From the NCBI GenBank assembly GCA_002407675.1, contig DHNW01000027.1, positions 101,121-165,120 on the forward strand: 64,000 nt of DNA, read 5' to 3'. The position numbers and the translations under genes were made by a program. Origin of the DNA: Ruminococcaceae bacterium UBA5406. GTDB lineage: Bacteria > Bacillota > Clostridia > Oscillospirales > Acutalibacteraceae. This document shows positions 59,480-64,000 of this stretch, one piece after another (the stretch's first letter is position 1; each line of letters opens with the position of its first letter). The notes under the pieces are model-generated. The model saw only the letters and a program-made list of their open reading frames with translations, did not search any database and was not told where the DNA came from.

Positions 59480-60199
59480 TTATTCTACGCTTTCAGCCAT
59501 GCGGATCAGTTCACGGGAAGAAAGGGTGGATTTCAGCAGGAAGCTGGTGTTTTGATTGTGCCAAATGATAAACGACGAATCGTCCGAAGCGTCTGCCTGA
59601 AGGAGGATGGCCTTTTCCCCGTTGATTTCGATTTCTTTCCGGGTGGAATGTTCGGTGTCAATATCGCTTTCTCCTTTCTTTGAAAGGGGAGTTTGCTGAA
59701 AGATGATAAAGGCTCCATGCTCGTTTTGGTATTGGATTTCCAGAGTATCGCCGAATTTGACCGATTCTGCTTTGGAAAAACCGGCCGGAAGGTATTGGGG
59801 CTGAAAAGCCCCGGCTTCCGCGGACTGGGCCGACGGAGGGACCGAGCAGGCGTTTTGGTAGGTAATAGCTACATGCCCGTTTTTCCAGTCCGCAAAAAGG
59901 TTGAAAATTGCCCGGCGGGATGCGCCGACGCTCAGCAGGCTTCCGAAAGAAACGGCGACCAGAATGCCGGTGCAGACAGCCGCGCGCGCTGTAGCATGCC
60001 GTATCTTTTTTACGGTTTCCCTGCGCCGCTGCTGCTGTGCCATCCGGTGTACGTCCAGCCGCAGGCGGCAGGACGGCCGGTATTGAGCGGACAGGACGGA
60101 TTCAGGCGGGAACCTGCCCATTTCATTTTCCAGATCGTTTTCCGCCGCGGCGCGGAGTACCGTCTGGAACAATTCCTCCCGCAGTTCCGCTTTTGTCAT
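59480..60199 (-). CDS. DUF4367 membrane protein, probable anti-sigma factor
   Basis: The 239-residue protein has a charged cytoplasmic N-terminus (about 1-70), one membrane segment (about 72-93) and an extracytoplasmic DUF4367-type domain (about 125-239: PQYLPAGFSKAESVKFGDTLEIQYQNEHG, ISTRKEIEINGEKAILL-like pattern, IIWHNQNTSFLL). This topology and the preceding sigma gene are the usual sigma/anti-sigma arrangement in Clostridia. Its start lies 77 bp inside the sigma gene, an unusually long overlap. Confidence 0.82.
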   Translation of the reverse strand: MTKAELREELFQTVLRAAAENDLENEMGRFPPESVLSAQYRPSCRLRLDVHRMAQQQRRRETVKKIRHATARAAVCTGILVAVSFGSLLSVGASRRAIFNLFADWKNGHVAITYQNACSVPPSAQSAEAGAFQPQYLPAGFSKAESVKFGDTLEIQYQNEHGAFIIFQQTPLSKKGESDIDTEHSTRKEIEINGEKAILLQADASDDSSFIIWHNQNTSFLLKSTLSSRELIRMAESVE

Positions 60200-60743
60200 C
60201 CTTTGCTTCCTCCTGTTTTATTTCCTTGAGCAGCGATTTCCGCGCGCGTGAAAGCGCGGCACGTATGCTGCCCGGCGTTGTGCCGAGAAGGCCGGCGATC
60301 TCTTCTTCCGAATACCCGTAGACCGACCGGAGACGCAGAACGTCTTTCTGCCGCGGGCCGAGCCGCTCCATGCACGCCTGAATCCGGGCGCAGCTTTCTT
60401 CCGAGATAATCCGATCCGGGAGATCTTCCCCCGCAGAACAGGTTTTGCCGTACTCGTCCAGAGGGACGGTCTGGAGCTGATTCCGTTTCCGCAGTATGTC
60501 ATAACTGACATTCCTCACTATAATAACGAGCAGACCCTTTGTTTTGTTACAGTTTTCGAACGAGAATTTTTGAAGATTTTCAATTACTTTTTCAAAAGTG
60601 TGCAGAACAGCGTCTTCCGCAAGCGCACGGTCTTTTAGAATGCCCTGCGCAACATACAGCATGGTGCTTCCGTAGCGGTTAAAAAGTTCTTCAACCAGCC
60701 CGCGGTCGCCGTCGTCCCGGATGGCCGTGATGCAGATCAGCAC
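60123..60743 (-). CDS. ECF-like sigma-70 family sigma factor
   Basis: The 206-residue protein has region 2 (LVEELFNRYGSTMLYVAQGILKDRALAEDAVLHTFEKV, about 16-53) and region 4 with a helix-turn-helix (RQKDVLRLRSVYGYSEEEIAGLLGTTPGSIRAALSRARKSL, about 130-170). There is no region 1.1 or 3. The tail after ~175 is Gly/Lys-rich, coincides with the start of the DUF4367 gene in another frame and may be a late extension. It likely directs transcription of the downstream secreted-protein/ABC genes. Confidence 0.88.
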   Translation of the reverse strand: MLICITAIRDDGDRGLVEELFNRYGSTMLYVAQGILKDRALAEDAVLHTFEKVIENLQKFSFENCNKTKGLLVIIVRNVSYDILRKRNQLQTVPLDEYGKTCSAGEDLPDRIISEESCARIQACMERLGPRQKDVLRLRSVYGYSEEEIAGLLGTTPGSIRAALSRARKSLLKEIKQEEAKDDKSGTAGGIVPDGTPRRGGKRSGK

Positions 60744-60778
60744 GGGTTTCCCTTCTCCCCTGTGATTTCCTTAACAAG

Positions 60779-60807
60779 ATTATAGCATAGCAAGGAAATA
60801 ATTGCCA
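60779..60807 (-). promoter_or_regulatory. Promoter of the sigma factor gene
   Basis: TGGCAA (60807-60802), 17-nt spacer, TATAAT (60784-60779). A SigA-type rather than ECF-type promoter, so the sigma gene need not be autoregulated. Confidence 0.55.
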
Positions 60808-60864
60808 TAGTGAGGGCAAACCGGGAGTATCTGGGACGGGCAGCCGGGGCTGGGATTTGCATTC

Positions 60865-61740
60865 TCAGCATTTTCCAAAGCGGCGGGATGCGCGCCGGGC
60901 AAGGAAACGTGCGCCGATGCTGAACAAAAGCACCATGACGATCAGCACAGCGGAGGATAGGTCGGCAATTTGGGCGGCGTTGGGCGCGACGGCTTCTGTC
61001 CGGGAAGCCCAGATGTGCAGCGCCAGCGTTTCGCCCGGGCGGATTGGGTTCAGCGGGCAGGTGGGGGACGCAAGGTTCCAGCTGTGCCAGTTGATGTCGG
61101 TGCTCATGCCCGCCGTGTACAGCAGGGCTGCCGCTTCGCCGAAGCCGCGCCCGGCCGCGAGGATAACGCCGGTGATGATGCGGGGAACGCAGGCGGGAAG
61201 AAGGACTTTGGTGATCGTCTGCCGGTGCGTTGCCCCGAGGGCAAAACTCCCTTCCTTCCATCTTGCAGGCAGGGCGCGCATGGCGTCTTCCGCCGTTGTG
61301 GTGATCAGCGGCAGGCTTAAAATAGAAACCGCCAGCGCCCCGGCCAGCAGGTTCCATTTAAAATGTGCCATTTCCACGAGTACCAGCGAGCCGAACAGGC
61401 CGACTACAATGGAAGGAAGAGAAGAGAGAGTCTCAATGCAGGTGCGGATAAATTCCGTGACCCGTCCTTTACGGGCGTATTCCGCCATATAAACGCCGGC
61501 GGCCACGCCGATCGGCACGCTGATCAGCAGAGAGAGGAACACGAGGTACACCGTATTGAAAAACTGGTTGCCAATGCCGTTATCATTAAATGCAAACAGG
61601 GAAGGCTCAAATTCCGCAGTGCCCCTTGCCAGAACGTAAAGGGTGAATGCAGCGAGGAGAAGCAGGAAAAATCCCGCGACCCCGTAAAAGACTGCCGTCA
61701 TGGCCCGGTCTGCGGCGAGGGCTTTTTTATGAGCGTTCAT
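60865..61740 (-). CDS. pstA: Phosphate ABC transporter permease PstA
   Basis: The 291-residue permease has six predicted segments and the PstA pattern (IGVAAGVYMAEYARKGRVTEFIRTCIETLSSLPSIVVGLFG; EAA loop ALGATHRQTITKVLLPACVPRIITG). It pairs with PstC to import phosphate. Start ATG 61740 overlaps pstC by 14 nt. The usual next gene, pstB (ATPase), is absent; an unrelated sigma gene follows. Confidence 0.95.
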   Translation of the reverse strand: MNAHKKALAADRAMTAVFYGVAGFFLLLLAAFTLYVLARGTAEFEPSLFAFNDNGIGNQFFNTVYLVFLSLLISVPIGVAAGVYMAEYARKGRVTEFIRTCIETLSSLPSIVVGLFGSLVLVEMAHFKWNLLAGALAVSILSLPLITTTAEDAMRALPARWKEGSFALGATHRQTITKVLLPACVPRIITGVILAAGRGFGEAAALLYTAGMSTDINWHSWNLASPTCPLNPIRPGETLALHIWASRTEAVAPNAAQIADLSSAVLIVMVLLFSIGARFLARRASRRFGKC

Positions 61741-62620
61741 GATTCCGGCCCCCTTTCAAAGAGATCCTGCGCGTAAGGAAGATGAACAGGTAGGAGATCA
61801 GCAGGAGCAGCAGAGCCATGGACCACAGCCCTGCGCTGTATTCGCCGCCTTCCGTTGCGCCTCCCATGTCTGAAGCAATCGCCGTAGTCAGGCTGCTGGC
61901 CGGGGAAAAAATCGAAGAGGGAAATGCCTTCGTCTTCCCGATCACCATGGCCACAGCCAGCGCTTCGCCGAACGCGCGGGAAAGGCCCAGAATAATGCCC
62001 GTCAGAATGCCGGGCTTTGCCGCGGGCAGAAGGACGCGGCGGATCACCTGCCACCGTGTGGACCCCAGCCCGTAGGCTGCCTCCTGATATCCATACGGCA
62101 CTCCGGCAATTGCGTCGGCGGAAACGCTTGCAATCGTGGGGAAAATCATAACCGCCAGAACAATTCCCCCCGCCAGCACGGAGTACCCGAAGGGAAGATG
62201 GAACAGCCTTTCCAGGAACGGCACCAGAACGGTCGCACCCACCCAGCCGTAGACAACAGATGGGATCCCTACGAAAATTTCGACCGAAGGCCGAAAGATC
62301 TTTTCACTGACTTTCGGCGAAATGACCGACATAAATACGGCGGCGGCAAGGCTGAACGGCGCAGAGATCAGCAGGGCAAGGAAACAGACGCAGATGGAAC
62401 CCATAATAAAAACGGCTGCGCCGACCTGCCCGCCGCCCACGAAATCATCTTTCGGATTCCAAATGGGAGAAAATAAAAATTCAGCCACATGGTGGCGGTA
62501 TACCGTAAACGTGTTAGTGCCGCGGATTATCAGGAAAATGCCGATTGCAAGCGTCAGCAGGATAATAAACAGGCCGCATGCCGTTACCAGCCCCCGATAA
62601 ACCGAGTCCTTTTTTGCCAT
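61727..62620 (-). CDS. pstC: Phosphate ABC transporter permease PstC
   Basis: The 297-residue permease has six predicted segments and PstC motifs (ISPKVSEKIFRPSVEIFVGIPSVVYGW; EAA loop YGLGSTRWQVIRRVLLPAAKPGILTG). It lies 129 nt after pstS, separated by a hairpin, and overlaps pstA. Confidence 0.96.
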   Translation of the reverse strand: MAKKDSVYRGLVTACGLFIILLTLAIGIFLIIRGTNTFTVYRHHVAEFLFSPIWNPKDDFVGGGQVGAAVFIMGSICVCFLALLISAPFSLAAAVFMSVISPKVSEKIFRPSVEIFVGIPSVVYGWVGATVLVPFLERLFHLPFGYSVLAGGIVLAVMIFPTIASVSADAIAGVPYGYQEAAYGLGSTRWQVIRRVLLPAAKPGILTGIILGLSRAFGEALAVAMVIGKTKAFPSSIFSPASSLTTAIASDMGGATEGGEYSAGLWSMALLLLLISYLFIFLTRRISLKGGRNHERS

Positions 62621-62683
62621 TTTAATTCCACTCTTCTTTCTATATTCATCCGATTATTATTAAAGCAGCCTTAAAGCGTGCAG

Positions 62684-62715
62684 GAGCGGCGGATGCCTTT
62701 TGCAACCGCCGCGCT
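62684..62715 (-). promoter_or_regulatory. Intercistronic hairpin between pstS and pstC
   Basis: GAGCGGCGG (62684-62692) pairs with CCGCCG(C)GCTC to 62715 around a ~13-nt loop, with no clean U-tract. Such hairpins usually raise the binding protein's expression above the permeases by partial termination or 3' protection. Confidence 0.6.
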
Positions 62716-62749
62716 CCGCAGTGCTGTAAAAAATCAGATTTGCCAATAT

Positions 62750-63658
62750 TTATTGGGAGGCTTTCGGATCTTCACGCGATACCTGCATTTTCGAAGCAAC
62801 ATTGTATCCCATAGCTTCCATGTCTTTGCCGTATTCGTCCGACTGTATGAACTCAATCAGTGCTTTGGCAGCGCCCGAAGCCTTGCCTTTGGTGTACATA
62901 TGTTCGTAGCCCCAAACCTTGTATTTCCCGCTGTAGGTATTTTCGAGCGTCGGTTCCACGCCGTCAATCGCGACGGTTTTGACGTCCGGCTTGTTTGTAA
63001 GATAGGAAAGCGCAACGTATCCAATGGCACCGTTATGCTGTGAAACGGTTTGCAGCAGTGTGCCGGAATCGTCCGTTTCCAGCGACTTGTTGGAGGCTTC
63101 GTCAGCGCCGTTTAATGCATAGCTTTGAAACAGGGCGCGGGTTCCGGAAGTTGTCGGGCGCGTAACCAGCGTGATGGATTCATCCGGACCGCCCACATCT
63201 TTCCAGTTTTTTGTCTTTGCGGTGAAGATATCTGTCAGTTGCTGCGTGGTAAGGCTTTTAACTTTTTCGCCGACGTCCGGGCTGACAATGGGTGCCATGG
63301 CAATGACGCAGACTTTATGATCCACCAGCGTTTTGGCTTGCTCTGCCGTTAGCTTTTCGTCGGCAAATACGTCGGAATCGCCGATGTCAACCGTTCCGGC
63401 GGCAGCCTGTTTTAAACCGGTGCCGGAGCCGCCCGCGTTCAGCGTGACGGAGGCGTCGGGATTATTTGCCTTAAATTTTTGCAGTGCGTCTTTCGCCAGC
63501 GGGTAAAGCGCGGAAGAACCGGAAATGCTGCAGCTGCCGGAAACCGCCGCCGTCCCGCCGGACGAAGAAGGGTTTCCCTGTGAAGCGGTTCCTCCTGAAC
63601 ACGCGGCCATGCTTAGAAGCAGCGCAGTTGCTAAAACTGCAGAAAATAATTTTTTCAT
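62750..63658 (-). CDS. pstS: Phosphate-binding lipoprotein PstS
   Basis: The 302-residue protein has a lipoprotein signal (LLLSMAACSGG, Cys20) and the phosphate-binding fold: SGSSALYPLAKDALQKF (phosphate-binding Ser/Thr), AGGSGTGLKQAAAGTVDIGDSD and RPTTSGTRALFQ. It captures phosphate outside the membrane for PstCA. Four Pho-box-like repeats precede it, so it should be induced by phosphate limitation. Confidence 0.96.
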   Translation of the reverse strand: MKKLFSAVLATALLLSMAACSGGTASQGNPSSSGGTAAVSGSCSISGSSALYPLAKDALQKFKANNPDASVTLNAGGSGTGLKQAAAGTVDIGDSDVFADEKLTAEQAKTLVDHKVCVIAMAPIVSPDVGEKVKSLTTQQLTDIFTAKTKNWKDVGGPDESITLVTRPTTSGTRALFQSYALNGADEASNKSLETDDSGTLLQTVSQHNGAIGYVALSYLTNKPDVKTVAIDGVEPTLENTYSGKYKVWGYEHMYTKGKASGAAKALIEFIQSDEYGKDMEAMGYNVASKMQVSREDPKASQ

Positions 63659-63700
63659 ACCGTATCTCCTTGCTGTCAGTTTATATTTGCTTTCGGTTTC

Positions 63701-63765
63701 AGTATAATTCAGCCGGCTGCCGTCTGGGTTACGACCCAGTTAGGTGTGTGTTAATTTCCTGTTAA
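63701..63765 (-). promoter_or_regulatory. Pho-box promoter of pstS
   Basis: Reading on the minus strand: TTAACA (63765-63760), TTAACA (63754-63749), CTAACT (63743-63738), GTAACC (63732-63727), exactly 11 bp apart, then a -10 TATACT (63706-63701) 20 bp on. This matches TT(A/T)ACA-N5 direct repeats bound by PhoP/PhoB response regulators, with the last repeat standing in for the -35. Confidence 0.85.
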
Positions 63766-63911
63766 GGCTGAGAACGGCGCCGCTTTTTTTCTGCGTCTGT
63801 CCTGCGGGGACATATCGGCGGATTCCAGAGGCCAATTCACGCCGTATTTTTCCATTAAGAAGACAAAACCCGGAAAAGGCGCAAAAAGATAAAAAAAAGT
63901 AAAGAAAAGGG

Positions 63912-63940
63912 TTGACAAGGAGGAAAGAGTTTGGTATTAT
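63912..63940 (+). promoter_or_regulatory. Strong promoter running off the right edge
   Basis: TTGACA (63912-63917), 17-nt spacer, TATTAT (63935-63940). The ~55 nt of transcript visible begins with a GCGCC...GGCGC hairpin (63948-63965) and has no start codon with a ribosome site, so it may be a structured leader or RNA gene continuing past the window. Confidence 0.7.
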
Positions 63941-64000
63941 AGAGAAGCGCCTTACGGAAAGGGCGCTGCGGAAGAGAAAAGGCGAGAGCCTGGGAAGCCG

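Overview
The window reads as a chromosomal segment of an anaerobic, Gram-positive member of the Clostridia, most like the Oscillospirales/Ruminococcaceae. This is inferred from strong AGGAGG ribosome sites with frequent TTG/GTG starts, T-box leaders, a SpoVB-like flippase, a Na+-translocating decarboxylase module, Pta, a GGGtGRT/NifU-like pair, LplABC-type sugar importers without their own ATPase, and many TTGACA-N17-TATAAT promoters. Base composition is mostly moderate to GC-rich. The 49.4-54.7 kb stretch is visibly AT-richer and carries broken genes.

Layout. 1-5.7 kb: the 5' end of a CstA-family transporter gene on the minus strand and an ilvB-ilvN-ilvA-ridA-GNAT series on the plus strand. 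They diverge from one intergenic region with a T-box leader on each side. 5.7-8.9 kb: SpoVB-like flippase, a DUF5412-like membrane protein, prmA. 8.9-17 kb: minus-strand aromatic operon aroF-tyrA-aroB-aroA-aroC-pheA plus an amidohydrolase, preceded by a leader peptide rich in Phe/Tyr/Trp and a terminator. 17-24.1 kb: diguanylate cyclase, AroE-AroK fusion, acpP, decarboxylase beta and gamma-like subunits, proS, Rrf2 regulator. 24.1-29.1 kb: sulfur block metY, cysK, cysteine desulfurase, mnmA, with paired operator-like palindromes and a Cys-containing upstream ORF; a decayed copy of the proS 3' end follows it.

29.1-36.8 kb: DNRLRE-type protein, a broken secreted-type gene, cell-wall amidase, pta, the NifU-like/GGGtGRT pair, SGNH hydrolase, DUF4358 lipoprotein. 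36.9-45.8 kb: a carbohydrate locus with a GH127 enzyme, a membrane-bound AraC regulator, two ABC permeases and a binding lipoprotein. 45.8-49.4 kb: MarR/MFS and BlaI/BlaR1 pairs, each with a palindromic operator at the promoter.

49.4-60.8 kb: two related loci of lipoprotein plus unusual ABC permeases sharing an R-S-G motif. The first (49.4-53 kb) has lost its ATPase, of which only the first ~30 codons remain next to the tail of another gene. The second (54.7-60.8 kb) is intact and is headed by an ECF-like sigma factor, a DUF4367 membrane protein (probable anti-sigma factor) and two small secreted proteins, one flanked by a 23-bp inverted repeat. Two pseudogenes lie between them. 60.8-64 kb: pstS-pstC-pstA behind four Pho-box-like repeats, without pstB, and a strong promoter running off the right edge.

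How it fits together: most of the left half is amino-acid supply (branched-chain, aromatic, cysteine/methionine) with a different RNA-level or operator-level control in front of each block. The right half is envelope, nutrient-uptake and stress functions. The most promising uncharacterised items are the sigma/secreted-protein/ABC locus and the aromatic leader.
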